From Ectopseudomonas alcaliphila (lineage in GTDB: Bacteria; Pseudomonadota; Gammaproteobacteria; Pseudomonadales; Pseudomonadaceae), in NCBI RefSeq assembly GCF_900101755.1, contig NZ_FNAE01000001.1:744001-808000 (forward strand): a DNA stretch of 64,000 nucleotides, given 5' to 3'. Below the pieces are notes generated by a model that was given only the letters and a program-made list of their open reading frames with translations, was not told the origin of the DNA and did not search any database. The position numbers were made by a program, and so were the translations under genes. Below are positions 26,368 through 36,955 of this stretch, one piece after another (the first letter of the stretch is position 1; the number at the start of each line of letters is the position of its first letter).

Positions 26368-26385
26368 TTGTAATTCTAATAACAA
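26368..26385. promoter_or_regulatory. Second HexR-like inverted repeat, upstream of gap
   Basis: TTGTAATTCTAATAACAA is an imperfect palindrome with TTGT and ACAA ends but a 10-base spacer. It ends 17 bases before the gap ATG. In P. putida HexR also controls gap-1, which fits, but the spacing differs from the consensus. Confidence 0.5.
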
Positions 26386-26402
26386 ATTACGAGGACCTCA
26401 CC

Positions 26403-27404
26403 ATGACACTACGAATCGCCATCAATGGCTTCGGCCGTATCGGCCGCAACGTGCTACGCGCACTCTATACCCAGAATTATCGTCAGCACCTGCAGGTCGT
26501 GGCGATCAACGACCTGGGCGACAGCGCCATCAATGCCCACCTGCTGCAATATGACAGCGTCCACGGCCATTTCCCCGAGGACGTAAAAGTGGACGGCGAA
26601 AGCCTGTGGATCAAGGGTGATCGCATCGCCGTCAGCGCCATTCGCAATCCGGCCGAACTGCCCTGGAAGACCCATCAGGTCGATGTGGTGCTGGAATGCA
26701 CCGGGCTGTTCACCGAGCGCGACAAGGCCGCCGCGCATCTCGCAGCCGGCGCGCGCAAGGTACTGATATCAGCACCCGCCAAGGGTGCCGACGCCACCGT
26801 GGTGTATGGCGTCAACGAACAGGTGCTGACGCCTGACATGCAGATCATTTCCAACGCCTCCTGCACCACCAACTGCCTGGCACCGGTGGCGCAGGTGCTG
26901 CACCGCGAACTGGGCATCGAACAGGGGTTGATGACCACCATTCACGCCTACACCAACGACCAGAACCTTTCCGACGTCTACCACAGCGACCTGTACCGTG
27001 CGCGTTCGGCAACCCAGTCGATGATCCCGACCAAGACCGGCGCCGCCGAAGCGGTCGGCCTGGTGCTGCCCGAGCTGGCCGGCAAGCTCACCGGCATGGC
27101 CGTGCGGGTGCCGGTGATCAACGTGTCGCTGGTCGACCTGACCCTGCAAGTCAAGCGCGAGGCCAGTGCCGAGGAAGTCAACGCACTGCTCGAAGCTGCC
27201 AGCAAACAGTCCTCGGTGCTGGGTTACAACGCGCTGCCGCTGGTGTCCTGCGACTTCAACCACAACCCGCTGTCATCGATCTTCGACGCCAACCACACCA
27301 AGGTCAGCGGCAAGCTGCTCAAGGTAATGGCCTGGTATGACAACGAGTGGGGTTTCTCCAACCGCATGCTGGACAACTGCCTGGTCCTGGCCCGCCTGCA
27401 CTAA
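26403..27404 (+). CDS. gap: Glyceraldehyde-3-phosphate dehydrogenase, type I
   Basis: 333 residues from the ATG at 26403 (GAGGACCTCACC upstream). The NAD site [10 protein letters not shown] opens the protein, the catalytic Cys is in [12 protein letters not shown] and the partner His in [10 protein letters not shown]. The acidic residue in AINDLGD at the end of the second strand favours NAD over NADP. It oxidises glyceraldehyde 3-phosphate in glycolysis/Entner-Doudoroff metabolism. This is the Gap-1 type paired with edd in Pseudomonas, and it runs into mgsA after 12 bases. Confidence 0.97.
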   Translation: MTLRIAINGFGRIGRNVLRALYTQNYRQHLQVVAINDLGDSAINAHLLQYDSVHGHFPEDVKVDGESLWIKGDRIAVSAIRNPAELPWKTHQVDVVLECTGLFTERDKAAAHLAAGARKVLISAPAKGADATVVYGVNEQVLTPDMQIISNASCTTNCLAPVAQVLHRELGIEQGLMTTIHAYTNDQNLSDVYHSDLYRARSATQSMIPTKTGAAEAVGLVLPELAGKLTGMAVRVPVINVSLVDLTLQVKREASAEEVNALLEAASKQSSVLGYNALPLVSCDFNHNPLSSIFDANHTKVSGKLLKVMAWYDNEWGFSNRMLDNCLVLARLH

Positions 27405-27416
27405 CGAGGAGGCTCG

Positions 27417-27881
27417 ATGAGCCGTATCAGCTTTACCCGCGCCCAGTTGCCGGCGCGCAAACGTATCGCTCTGGTGGCGCACGATCATTGCAAAGGCTTC
27501 TTGCTGGACTGGTGCGAACGCCAGCGCGAGCGGCTGGCCAACCACCAGTTAGTGGCCACTGGCACCACCGGCCTGCTTTTGAGCAAACACCTGGATCTGC
27601 CGGTGGAGAGCATGATCAGCGGCCCGCTGGGCGGCGACCAGCAGATCGGCGCACGCATCGCCGAGCAACGCGTGGACATGCTGGTGTTCTTCTGGGACCC
27701 CTTCGAGCCACAGCCACACGACCCGGATATCAAGGCCCTGCTGCGCGTGGCTGCAGTGTGGAACATTCCGGTGGCGTGCAACGAGAGCAGCGCCGACTAC
27801 ATGCTCAGCAGCCCCCTGCTGGGGCAGCAGCATGAATACCGTATTCCCGACTATCAGGCCTATCTGGCGGCACGCGGCTAG
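27417..27881 (+). CDS. mgsA: Methylglyoxal synthase
   Basis: 154 residues, normal length. Motifs are IALVAHDHCK, the phosphate-binding ATGTTGLLL, the catalytic Asp motif GPLGGDQQIGA and VFFWDPFEPQPHDPDIKALLR. It converts dihydroxyacetone phosphate to methylglyoxal, a bypass that relieves triose-phosphate build-up. It follows gap by 12 bases with GAGGAGGC in front of the ATG, so the two are co-expressed; both consume the triose-phosphate pool. Confidence 0.95.
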   Translation: MSRISFTRAQLPARKRIALVAHDHCKGFLLDWCERQRERLANHQLVATGTTGLLLSKHLDLPVESMISGPLGGDQQIGARIAEQRVDMLVFFWDPFEPQPHDPDIKALLRVAAVWNIPVACNESSADYMLSSPLLGQQHEYRIPDYQAYLAARG

Positions 27882-27912
27882 GGTGCGCACAGCCTGGGCG
27901 GCCCCGCGCGGC
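27879..27912. repeat. Partial REP-like sequence at the mgsA stop codon
   Basis: TAGGGTGCGCACAGCCTGGG followed by CGGCCCCGCG is a near copy of the right half of the element at 3965-4040. It includes the mgsA stop TAG. Confidence 0.6.
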
Positions 27913-27951
27913 CCTGCGCGTAGCCGCCATTATCCTCGGCGCTGACAGGAC

Positions 27952-28371
27952 CTAGAAATCCACCTTGCCCCGCCCCGCCTTGATCGCCCCGCGCTTGCTC
28001 TTGCCGTCCAGGCGGCGCTTCTTCGAGCCGAGAGTCGGTTTGGTCGGGCGGCGCTTCTTTTCCACCTTGCCGGCGCTGCGGATCAACTCGGCAAGACGCT
28101 CGAGGGCGTCGGCGCGATTCTGCTCCTGAGTGCGATACTGCTGCGCCTTGATGATCACCACGCCGTCAGCGGTGATGCGGCTGTCGGCAAGCGTCAGCAG
28201 GCGCTCCTTGTAGAACGGCGGCAGCGACGAAGCCTGGCTGTCGAAGCGCAGATGCACCGCGCTGGACACCTTGTTGACGTTCTGCCCGCCAGCGCCCTGG
28301 GCACGGATGGCGGTCAGTTCGATTTCTTCATCAGGAAGGTGAACACTGTTGGAGACGATCAGCATGGCCAT
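27952..28371 (-). CDS. arfB: Alternative ribosome-rescue factor ArfB (YaeJ), peptidyl-tRNA hydrolase
   Basis: 139 residues (137 if the second Met is used). The GGQ motif at residues 28-30 (RAQGAGGQNVNK) is the catalytic tripeptide shared with release factors, and the C-terminal 40 residues are Lys/Arg-rich (EKKRRPTKPTLGSKKRR), the tail that senses an empty mRNA channel. ArfB frees ribosomes stalled without a stop codon. It appears monocistronic and is divergent from the membrane hydrolase gene. Confidence 0.94.
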   Translation of the reverse strand: MAMLIVSNSVHLPDEEIELTAIRAQGAGGQNVNKVSSAVHLRFDSQASSLPPFYKERLLTLADSRITADGVVIIKAQQYRTQEQNRADALERLAELIRSAGKVEKKRRPTKPTLGSKKRRLDGKSKRGAIKAGRGKVDF

Positions 28372-28496
28372 GATTTCTTGAAGGTCATGGCCATCAGGAT
28401 ACCCGTCACAGCTGTAATCTTTGCTTGAAATTTCTCCACGGCATTCGCTCGGCGCCTCGGCTAACGTAGCGGCCTGTCTTTTTCCGGAAGCACGCG

Positions 28497-29561
28497 ATGG
28501 ACTCCATAACCCAGGCGGTACTCGGCGCCAGCATCCAGGGCGCGTTGCTCGGTCGCTGGCAGGGCCGTAAAGCTCTGCTCTACGGCGCGATGCTCGCTAC
28601 CGTTCCCGATCTGGACGTGGTCATGGAATATGGCGATGCCGTGGCCAACATGACCTACCACCGCGGCTTCAGCCATTCGCTGTTCGTCCTCAGCGGCTTC
28701 GCCCTGCTGCTGACCTGGCTGGCCAGGCGCTTTCGCCCTCACCCCGGTTACTCGGCCAATCGCCTGCTGCTGACGCTGTGGCTGGTGCTGATCACCCATC
28801 CCTTGCTGGACGCCTTCACCAGCTACGGTACCCAGCTGTTCTGGCCGCTGATGCCGACACCCACGGCCTGGTCGAGCCTGTTCATCATCGACCCGATGTA
28901 TACCGTGCCGCTGATCGCTGCGGTGGTGATCAGCCTGTTCACCGGGCTGCGCGAGCAGAGTTGGCGCGTGCCGGCCGTGGCGCTCGCCGTATCGACGCTG
29001 TACATCGGTTTCAGCCTGGCCGGCAAATTCATGGCCGAACAGCGCGTGGAGCACGAGCTGGCGCGCCAGGGCATCCAGGCCGAACAGCTGTTCACCACGC
29101 CGACGCCACTCAACACCTTGCTGTGGCGCGTCATCGTGCTCGATGGCGAGGACTATCACGAAGCCCTTGTCGGCTGGTTCGACGCCGAGCCGCCGCAACT
29201 GCAACGTCTGCCGCGCGGCACGCACCTGCGCGAACACCTGACGGACTCCCCCATGCACCAACGGCTGGAGTGGTTCACCGGCGGCGTGCTGCGCTACGAC
29301 CAGGTCGGCGAGCATTTGATCGTCACCGATCTGCGCCTGGGCATGACCGGCTTTCATCCCTTCCGCTTCGACTTCGCCCGCCTGCAGGACGGCCAATGGC
29401 AGGTGCACAAGCACATCGATCGCCTGCCCTTCGAGCGTGGCGAGGCCGAACACCTGGCCCTGCTGTTCAAGCGCATCTGGCAACCCGAACTGAAGGTTCC
29501 ACTGCTGGCCTGGGCCGGCGAGTTGCAAAAACCGCTTTTAACTGAGACTCGCTCGCACTAA
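28497..29561 (+). CDS. Inner-membrane metal-dependent hydrolase-like protein (DUF457/YdjM family)
   Basis: 354 residues. The N-terminus MDSITQAVLGASIQG and the His/Asp clusters PDLDVVMEYG, HRGFSHS and THPLLDAFTSYGTQ are the conserved putative metal sites of the YdjM/DUF457 family. About four membrane helices fill the first ~180 residues; the rest is a soluble C-terminal domain. The substrate is unknown. The ATP-binding exporter gene follows 46 bases later on the same strand. Confidence 0.87.
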   Translation: MDSITQAVLGASIQGALLGRWQGRKALLYGAMLATVPDLDVVMEYGDAVANMTYHRGFSHSLFVLSGFALLLTWLARRFRPHPGYSANRLLLTLWLVLITHPLLDAFTSYGTQLFWPLMPTPTAWSSLFIIDPMYTVPLIAAVVISLFTGLREQSWRVPAVALAVSTLYIGFSLAGKFMAEQRVEHELARQGIQAEQLFTTPTPLNTLLWRVIVLDGEDYHEALVGWFDAEPPQLQRLPRGTHLREHLTDSPMHQRLEWFTGGVLRYDQVGEHLIVTDLRLGMTGFHPFRFDFARLQDGQWQVHKHIDRLPFERGEAEHLALLFKRIWQPELKVPLLAWAGELQKPLLTETRSH

Positions 29562-29607
29562 CGGCGTTACTATCGGCGTCCATTCCTATTGAGGCAGGAC
29601 GCCTGCA

Positions 29608-31443
29608 ATGCTGTTTCGCCGCTTCGAATCCCTGATCGACGTCTTCAAACCAAGCCCCGACGTCGCCCCGCCCACCGGCATGCTTCGCTTCTACGGCCAC
29701 TACCTGAAACAGGTGTGGCCGCTGATGCTGGCAGTGCTGATCATCGGCTTCTTCGCCGCCCTGATCGAGGTCGCGCTGTTCAGTTTCCTCGGCCAGTTGA
29801 TCGACATGGCCCAGGCCAGCACGGATGCCAGCAGCTTCTTCAGCGAACACCAGAACGAACTGCTGTGGATGCTGCTGGTGGCGCTGGTCATCCGCCCCGT
29901 GGTGTTCGGCCTGCACAACCTGCTCACGCATCAGGCGGTCAACCCGGGCCTGACCAACCTGATCCGCTGGCAGAACCATCGCTACGTGCTCAAGCAGAGC
30001 CTGAGCTTCTTCCAGAACGACTTCGCCGGCCGCATCGCCCAGCGCGTGATGCAGACCGGCCCCTCGCTGCGCGACTCGGCCATGCAGGTGATCGATGCGT
30101 TGTGGCATGTGGTGGTCTACGCCGGCAGCGCACTGTACCTGTTCGCCGCCGCCGATCTGCGCCTGGTGGTGCCGCTGTCGTTGTGGATAGTCGGTTACAG
30201 CGCTGCGCTCTGGTACTTCGTGCCGCGCATCAAGGCACGCTCGGCCGCCGCTTCCTCGGCGCGCTCCAAGGTCATGGGGCGCGTGGTCGATGGTTACAGC
30301 AACATCGCCACGCTCAAGCTGTTCGCTCACTCGCAGGAAGAGGAAAGCTACGCCCGCGAAGCCATGCAGGACCTGCTCGACAAGTTCCGCCTGCAGTCGC
30401 GCACCATCACCGCGCTGGACTTCCTGATCACTTGCCTGAACGGCGTGCTGATCGTCGGTACCGGCGCTCTGGCCCTGTGGCTGTGGAGCCAGTCGCTGAT
30501 CACCACCGGCGCCATCGCGCTGGCGCTTGGCCTGGTGATCCGCATCAACAACATGGCCGAATGGATCATGTGGGTGGTCAACGGCATCTTCGAGAACGTC
30601 GGCACCGTGCAGGACGGCATGCAGAGCATCGTTCAGCCACGCCAGGTGCTCGACCACGATGATTCCAAAGCGATTCAGGTGCAGCAGGGCGGCGTGCGTT
30701 TCGAGGATGTCCACTTCCACTACGGCAAGAAGGGCGGTGTGATCGACGGTCTGGACATTGCCATCGCACCCGGCGAGAAAATCGGCCTGGTCGGCCCATC
30801 CGGCGCCGGCAAGTCGACCCTGGTCAACCTGCTGCTGCGCCTGTACGACCTGGAAAGCGGACGCATCCTGATCGACGGCCAGGACATCGCCACGGTGACG
30901 CAGGAAAGCCTGCGCGCCAACATCGGCGTAGTGACCCAGGACACCTCCCTGCTGCACCGTTCGATCCGCGACAACCTGCGCTACGGCAAACCCGGCGCCA
31001 GCGACGACGAGCTCTGGGAAGCGGTGCGCAAGGCGCGCGCCGATGCCTTCATCCCCACCCTCGATGACAGCCAGGGCGGACGCGGTATGGATGCTCAGGT
31101 GGGCGAGCGCGGTGTGAAACTGTCCGGAGGCCAGCGCCAACGCATCGCCATCGCCCGCGTGCTGCTCAAGGACGCACCGATCCTGGTGCTGGACGAAGCC
31201 ACCTCGGCGCTGGATTCGGAAGTGGAAGCGGCCATTCAGGAAAGCCTGGACAGCCTGATGGAAGGCAAGACGGTGATCGCCATCGCCCACCGCCTGTCGA
31301 CCATCGCACGGATGGATCGCCTGGTGGTCATCGACCAGGGGCAGGTCATCGAAACCGGCACCCACGCCGAGCTGATCGCCCGTGGCGGCCTGTATGCACG
31401 CCTGTGGCAGCATCAGACAGGTGGTTTCGTTGGGGTTGAATGA
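29608..31443 (+). CDS. ABC exporter, fused permease and ATPase (type IV, MsbA/MdlB-like)
   Basis: 611 residues. An N-terminal six-helix transmembrane domain (about 40-340) precedes a nucleotide-binding domain with Walker A GPSGAGKST, Q-loop VTQDTSLLH, signature LSGGQRQRIAIARVLL, Walker B ILVLDEATSALD and H-loop IAHRLS. Such half-transporters dimerise to export lipids, peptides or drugs. The substrate cannot be told. As I recall, P. aeruginosa has a similar gene next to ppiA, which here is about 9.5 kb away. Confidence 0.93.
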   Translation: MLFRRFESLIDVFKPSPDVAPPTGMLRFYGHYLKQVWPLMLAVLIIGFFAALIEVALFSFLGQLIDMAQASTDASSFFSEHQNELLWMLLVALVIRPVVFGLHNLLTHQAVNPGLTNLIRWQNHRYVLKQSLSFFQNDFAGRIAQRVMQTGPSLRDSAMQVIDALWHVVVYAGSALYLFAAADLRLVVPLSLWIVGYSAALWYFVPRIKARSAAASSARSKVMGRVVDGYSNIATLKLFAHSQEEESYAREAMQDLLDKFRLQSRTITALDFLITCLNGVLIVGTGALALWLWSQSLITTGAIALALGLVIRINNMAEWIMWVVNGIFENVGTVQDGMQSIVQPRQVLDHDDSKAIQVQQGGVRFEDVHFHYGKKGGVIDGLDIAIAPGEKIGLVGPSGAGKSTLVNLLLRLYDLESGRILIDGQDIATVTQESLRANIGVVTQDTSLLHRSIRDNLRYGKPGASDDELWEAVRKARADAFIPTLDDSQGGRGMDAQVGERGVKLSGGQRQRIAIARVLLKDAPILVLDEATSALDSEVEAAIQESLDSLMEGKTVIAIAHRLSTIARMDRLVVIDQGQVIETGTHAELIARGGLYARLWQHQTGGFVGVE

Positions 31444-31447
31444 GTGC

Positions 31448-31492
31448 GTGGGAGGGGCTTCAGCCGCGACTCGCCGCTAAAGCACCTCCCAC
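31448..31492. repeat. REP element (GTGGGAGGGGCTTCAGCCGCGA type)
   Basis: GTGGGAGGGGCTTCAGCCGC at the left and AAGCACCTCCCAC at the right are inverted; this is the common Pseudomonas REP sequence. It lies immediately after the ABC exporter stop. Confidence 0.8.
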
Positions 31493-31528
31493 AATGCTGC
31501 GCCCCCTGCCGGCTTACTCCGCAGCGCG

Positions 31529-31617
31529 CAGGGTGGATCGGGGCGCGTAGCCGACGCTCTTTTCATCCACCATTGCGATCGCAGAGCGGTGGACGGATGA
31601 GGCGTCGTCCACCCTAC
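31529..31617. repeat. Palindromic element (CAGGGTGGATCG ... CGTCCACCCTAC)
   Basis: The arms CAGGGTGGAT and GTCCACCCTA are inverted, and an inner TTTCATCCACCATTGCGATC/GCGGTGGACGGATGA pair strengthens the fold. It lies between the convergent ABC exporter and helicase genes. Confidence 0.65.
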
Positions 31618-31621
31618 ACCC

Positions 31622-32947
<1,326 letters not shown>

Positions 32948-33147
32948 GGGGGCACTACCTCAAGAAAATCGACAAAACGGTGCATAGCCTAACGGTTTCC
33001 GCCGTCGGGGCCGAGTTTCTTTGCACGAAAGTCGCGCTCAGGCGACGATGGACGTGTGCCAGAAGGGCGCTATCCAGCACGGGCCAAGGGGAACCGAGAC
33101 GGCTCGCGGGATATCCAATTGGCATCACACTCAAGGAATACTGCGCC

Positions 33148-33552
33148 ATGCTTATCAAGACCCAAACGACCCTCAGCATTGGCCTGTGCGTGCTGTTGGC
33201 CGCATCACCAGTGCTTGCCAACCCGCCCCCAGGCAAAGGCAAGCCGGGCCCGCATGATGGCGTCCAGATCGATCTGCGCGGCCCGACCGTGGATATTGGA
33301 AAGGTACGCATCATCCTCGGCGAGAATCGCCAGTTGATCGGCCCGACCTCCTCCCTGCCACCGGGCATCGCCAAGAACCTGGCTCGCGGCAAGCCGTTGC
33401 CACCGGGTATCGCCAAGAACTTCGACAGCCGCCTGATCTCGCGCCTGCCCAATTACGAGGGCTATGAATGGAAGCAGATCGGCCGTGACGTGGTACTGGT
33501 CGCCATCGCGACGGGGATCGTCTACGAAATCCTGCGCAACGTTCTGGACTGA
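33148..33552 (+). CDS. CigR family secreted/periplasmic protein
   Basis: 134 residues from the ATG at 33148, preceded by AAGGAATACTGCGCC. The signal peptide ends near ASPVLA, followed by a Pro/Gly/Lys-rich stretch. Two tandem copies of LPPGIAKN (the second in GKPLPPGIAKN) and the C-terminal YEGYEWKQIGRDVVLVAIATGIVYEIL are the hallmark of the CigR family; Salmonella CigR is an anti-virulence regulator of the SPI-2 effector system. The role in Pseudomonas is unknown. Confidence 0.82.
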   Translation: MLIKTQTTLSIGLCVLLAASPVLANPPPGKGKPGPHDGVQIDLRGPTVDIGKVRIILGENRQLIGPTSSLPPGIAKNLARGKPLPPGIAKNFDSRLISRLPNYEGYEWKQIGRDVVLVAIATGIVYEILRNVLD

Positions 33553-33649
33553 GGGGCTATCGCGCGGCCTTCCGACAAGCGGTACGGCGCACGACGAACT
33601 TGTCTCGGCGGCGCCACTCCAATTTTCAGATGGCCCGTCCGCAGGTGCA

Positions 33650-34231
33650 ATGATGAACCCGTCACTGATCTACCACGTCACCTCCAGTCTCGATGGCTAC
33701 ATCGCTCGCCCCGACGGCCGCCTCGACTGGTTTGATTCGTTGCGCCAGGCTGACGAGGAGTACAACTTCCAGTACTTCTACTCCGGCATCGATGCCCTGC
33801 TGATGGGCCGGGTCACCTACGAAGCGCTGCTCCAGCGTGGCGGCCCATGGCCCTACCCCGGCAAGCCCTGCGTGGTGCTGACACGCCTCGCCCTGCCGCG
33901 TGCGGCGGACGAAATTCAGCTGACGCATTGCACCCCAGCCCAAGCCGTCGCGGCCTTGAATGAAGCGGGCTTCCAGCGCATCTGGCTGGTCGGCGGCAGC
34001 CTGCTCGCCGGCAATTGCTACACCGCCGGGCTGATCGACGAAGTGGTGATCAATCTGGTGCCACACCTGCTTGGTGCCGGAGTTCCACTGCTGGCCACCG
34101 GCATGGAGCGTAGCCTGACACTCAGCGAGCAGCGGCGCTTCAACAGCGGCACCCTGCAGGTGCACTATCAGGTGCAGAAGCAGGCCAGTGCGGTCATGCA
34201 AATCCCCACCACGCGCATCAGCGCGGCCTGA
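33650..34231 (+). CDS. Dihydrofolate reductase family protein (RibD C-terminal domain-like)
   Basis: 193 residues from the ATG at 33650 (an immediately following ATG is possible). Motifs YHVTSSLDGYIARPDG, LLMGRVTYEAL, IWLVGGSLLAGNCYTAGLIDEVVINLVPHLLG are those of the small DHFR/RibD-C reductase family, which uses NADPH. The physiological substrate is not known. The gene stands apart from folate or riboflavin genes, and its end overlaps the convergent rarD gene by 14 bases. Confidence 0.87.
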   Translation: MMNPSLIYHVTSSLDGYIARPDGRLDWFDSLRQADEEYNFQYFYSGIDALLMGRVTYEALLQRGGPWPYPGKPCVVLTRLALPRAADEIQLTHCTPAQAVAALNEAGFQRIWLVGGSLLAGNCYTAGLIDEVVINLVPHLLGAGVPLLATGMERSLTLSEQRRFNSGTLQVHYQVQKQASAVMQIPTTRISAA

Positions 34232-35123
34232 CGCTCTCGCGCTGCTGCTTGCGCAGCAGCCTTGCGCTGTCCCAACCGACCAGCAGCACTGCTCCCCAGA
34301 TCGGCAGATAGGTCAGCCATTGCCCGACATCGAAGCGCTCGCCCAGCACCAGCAGCGCCACGGCGAACAACAGCACCGGCTCGACATAACTGAGAATGCC
34401 GAACAGCCCCAACGGCAGTAGCCGGCTAGAAGCCATGTACGCGGCGAATGCCAGAGTGCCGATCAAGGCCATCAGCGGCACCAGCAGCCATAGCAATGGA
34501 CGATCGGTGAACGCACCCAGCGGTCCGTACGCGATGATCAACCAGATCGCCAACGGCGCCAGCACCAGCATCTCCACCACGAAACCGGACAACGCATCCA
34601 GGCGCATCCAGCGGCGCAGCATCATATAGGGTGGATAGCCCAGTGCGGTCACCAGCGTCAGCCAGGAGAAGGCCTGGGTACGCCACAGTTCGTGCAGCAC
34701 ACCAAGTACGGCACAGGTCACCGCCAATCGCTGCAGTGGACGCAGGCGCTCGCCATAGAACAATCGCCCGGTCAGCACCAGCGCGAGTGGCAGGAGGAAG
34801 TAGCCCATCGACACTTCCAGCATGCGCCCGGCCAACGGCGCCCAGAGAAACAGGCCCCACTGCACTCCGATCAGCGCCGCCGCCAGCGGACAGGCGGCCA
34901 ACAACAGCGGCTCACGGCGCAGACGCGCGAAGGTCTCGCGCAGCAAGGTGGTCTGCCGTGCCAGCAGCACCAGCAGCAAGACCAGGGGAATCGACCAGAG
35001 CACGCGATGAGCGAATATCTGCACGCCGTCGAGCGGCGTCAGCCACTGCACGTAGCCAGGCAGCACAGCGAACAACACCGAGGCGCCGACCGACAGCGCC
35101 ACACCCCGTCCTGACAGTTGCAT
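34218..35123 (-). CDS. rarD: EamA/DMT family transporter RarD
   Basis: 301 residues with about ten hydrophobic helices. The segments WSIPLVLLLVLLARQ, QWGLFLWAPLAGRMLEVSMGYF (family motif Ser/Gly/Tyr/Phe), GERLRPLQ and LGLFGILSYVEPVLLFAVAL match RarD, first noted as a chloramphenicol-sensitivity gene; its substrate is uncertain. The start overlaps the stop of the upstream transporter gene by one base (TGATG), so two DMT exporters are co-translated. Confidence 0.9.
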   Translation of the reverse strand: MQLSGRGVALSVGASVLFAVLPGYVQWLTPLDGVQIFAHRVLWSIPLVLLLVLLARQTTLLRETFARLRREPLLLAACPLAAALIGVQWGLFLWAPLAGRMLEVSMGYFLLPLALVLTGRLFYGERLRPLQRLAVTCAVLGVLHELWRTQAFSWLTLVTALGYPPYMMLRRWMRLDALSGFVVEMLVLAPLAIWLIIAYGPLGAFTDRPLLWLLVPLMALIGTLAFAAYMASSRLLPLGLFGILSYVEPVLLFAVALLVLGERFDVGQWLTYLPIWGAVLLVGWDSARLLRKQQRESVRPR

Positions 35124-35995
35124 CAGTGCACCTCGGCACGTGTACGGGGTGTGCGCCCCAGGCGGACCAGAGGCAGCGAAGCGGCGATCACTGCACCGCC
35201 CAGAGCCAGACGCAACAGATCAGCGTCGTGATTCCAGATCAGCAGATTGACCAGCAAGCCGGCAGGCACCAGCGCATTGTTCATCACCGCCAAAGTGCCG
35301 CCGTCGACCAGGCTGGCGCCTTTGTTCCACCAGTACAGCCCCAACCCGGACGCCACCACACCGAGCCACACCAGCACGCCCCACTGCAGCGCCGTACTCG
35401 GCAGACGCTCGCTATTGCCCAGCAACAGGAAGGCCGGCAGCGCAATCAGCAGCGCCCCCAGGTAGAAGAAGCCGAAACGCTTGTATTGCGGCTCGGCCGA
35501 CGGGTGTTTGAGCAGCAAATGCTTGTACAGCACCTGCCCGGCGGCGAAGGTGAAGTTGGCCACCTGCAACAGCAGGAAGCCGAGCAAAAAGCCGCTGCTG
35601 ATACCGTCATAGCGGATGATCCCGGCGCCCAACACCGCCACCAGGGCGGCAATCAGCGCCCAGGGGTTGAATCTGCGGTTGAAGGCATCCTCGATCAGCG
35701 TCACGTGCAGCGGCGTAAGAATGGTGAACAGCAGCACCTCCGGTACCGTCAGCACCGAGAAGCTCAGGTACAGGCACACGTAGGTGATGCCGAACTGCAG
35801 GGCGCCGATCAGCAGCATGCCGCGCACGAACGCCGGAGCATGACCGCGCCAGCGGGTCAGCGGCACGAACAGCAAGCCGGCAATGACGATGCGCGTCAGC
35901 ACCGCAAAATAGCTGTCGACCCGGCCGGCCAGGTACTCGCCGATCAGGCTGAAGGAAAAAGCCCACAGCAGGGTAACGATCAGCAGGTAACGCAT
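35123..35995 (-). CDS. EamA/DMT family transporter
   Basis: 290 residues from the ATG at 35993-35995 with GGAGC upstream; the frame extends 15 codons further without a better site. Ten membrane segments in two EamA repeats are visible (MRYLLIVTLLWAFSFSLIGE, then FGFFYLGALLIALPAFLLLG and later helices). It resembles carboxylate/amino-acid/amine exporters. It is coupled to rarD. The substrate is unknown. Confidence 0.88.
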   Translation of the reverse strand: MRYLLIVTLLWAFSFSLIGEYLAGRVDSYFAVLTRIVIAGLLFVPLTRWRGHAPAFVRGMLLIGALQFGITYVCLYLSFSVLTVPEVLLFTILTPLHVTLIEDAFNRRFNPWALIAALVAVLGAGIIRYDGISSGFLLGFLLLQVANFTFAAGQVLYKHLLLKHPSAEPQYKRFGFFYLGALLIALPAFLLLGNSERLPSTALQWGVLVWLGVVASGLGLYWWNKGASLVDGGTLAVMNNALVPAGLLVNLLIWNHDADLLRLALGGAVIAASLPLVRLGRTPRTRAEVH

Positions 35996-36055
35996 CGCAA
36001 GCTCCGGGTTGAACTGGGGCCGGCACCATAGCCCAGCCAAGCGACAACGACCAGA

Positions 36056-36946
36056 TCAGTGTCGCTGCGTCTCAACCTCATGTTGCAACTGATCGCCCAT
36101 CAGGCTGCGCAGTTGCTCGGCCTGATCCTCATCACTGGCACTCTGGTCGATGATGATCTCCACGCGCCGGTTCAATGCTCGCTGCTGAGGTGAATCGTTG
36201 GCCACGCGCGGCCGGGTATCGGCGAAGCCCTTGACCGCCAGGCGCTGCGGATCGAGCGCGGGATTGAACAGCAGCGCATTGGCCACCGCCGAAGCACGCG
36301 CGGCGGAAAGGTCCCAGTTGGAGCGAAAGCGCGCAGTGCTGATCGGCACGTCATCGGTGTGCCCCTCGATGGTCAGCGTGCCTGGCATTTCCGCCAGCAG
36401 TTCGCTCATGCCCAGCAGCATGTCCTCGAAAGCTGCTGTCAGCTCAGCCGAGCCGGAAGCGAAGGAGCCTCGTTCCTCGACCCGCATGATGATCCGACGC
36501 CGCTCTTCGAGCAGTTGCAGGCGCCCCTCGCTCAGTTCGCTCTGCAGCAATTGCTGCAAAGCGGCGACGTTCTCACGCACCTGCTGATCGACCTGCTCCT
36601 CGGCACGCGCCAGCAGCTCGGCCTCGGCATCGCCGCGCAAGGTATCGAGATGCGGGTCCTGGGTAGTGGTCTGCTGGCGAATCTCCTGCACCTCGGTGGG
36701 TTCCGGTTTGCCAGGGGAGAACTTGTCGAACACCGGGCTGGTGCCCAGCGGTACCTCCAACGCCGGCACCTCGCGCTGCACACCGAAGGCCTTGGCCAGC
36801 TCGCCGGCGATCTGCTTGAAACGCTGCGCATCGATCTCGGAAAACGACAGCAGCAGCACGAAGAAGCACATCAGCAGCGACATCAGGTCGGCAAAGGTCA
36901 TGACCCAGGCCGGCATCGCCCGGGTTTCCTCCTCAGGTAACTCCAT
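36056..36946 (-). CDS. pomB: Flagellar motor stator protein PomB/MotB (Na+-type)
   Basis: 296 residues. The single N-terminal membrane helix WVMTFADLMSLLMCFFVLLLSFSE contains the ion-binding Asp at about residue 20, in the arrangement of Vibrio PomB. A plug/linker follows and the C-terminal OmpA-like peptidoglycan-binding domain has IEGHTDDVPIST and NWDLSAARA. It forms the torque-generating stator with PomA. The two genes are separated by 153 bases almost fully occupied by inverted repeat copy B. Confidence 0.93.
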   Translation of the reverse strand: MELPEEETRAMPAWVMTFADLMSLLMCFFVLLLSFSEIDAQRFKQIAGELAKAFGVQREVPALEVPLGTSPVFDKFSPGKPEPTEVQEIRQQTTTQDPHLDTLRGDAEAELLARAEEQVDQQVRENVAALQQLLQSELSEGRLQLLEERRRIIMRVEERGSFASGSAELTAAFEDMLLGMSELLAEMPGTLTIEGHTDDVPISTARFRSNWDLSAARASAVANALLFNPALDPQRLAVKGFADTRPRVANDSPQQRALNRRVEIIIDQSASDEDQAEQLRSLMGDQLQHEVETQRH

Positions 36947-36955
36947 GACGCTCTC

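Noticed and set aside
29467..31413. A 648-codon minus-strand frame opposite the ABC exporter
   Set aside because: Same reason: antisense reflection of a gene with complete ABC motifs.
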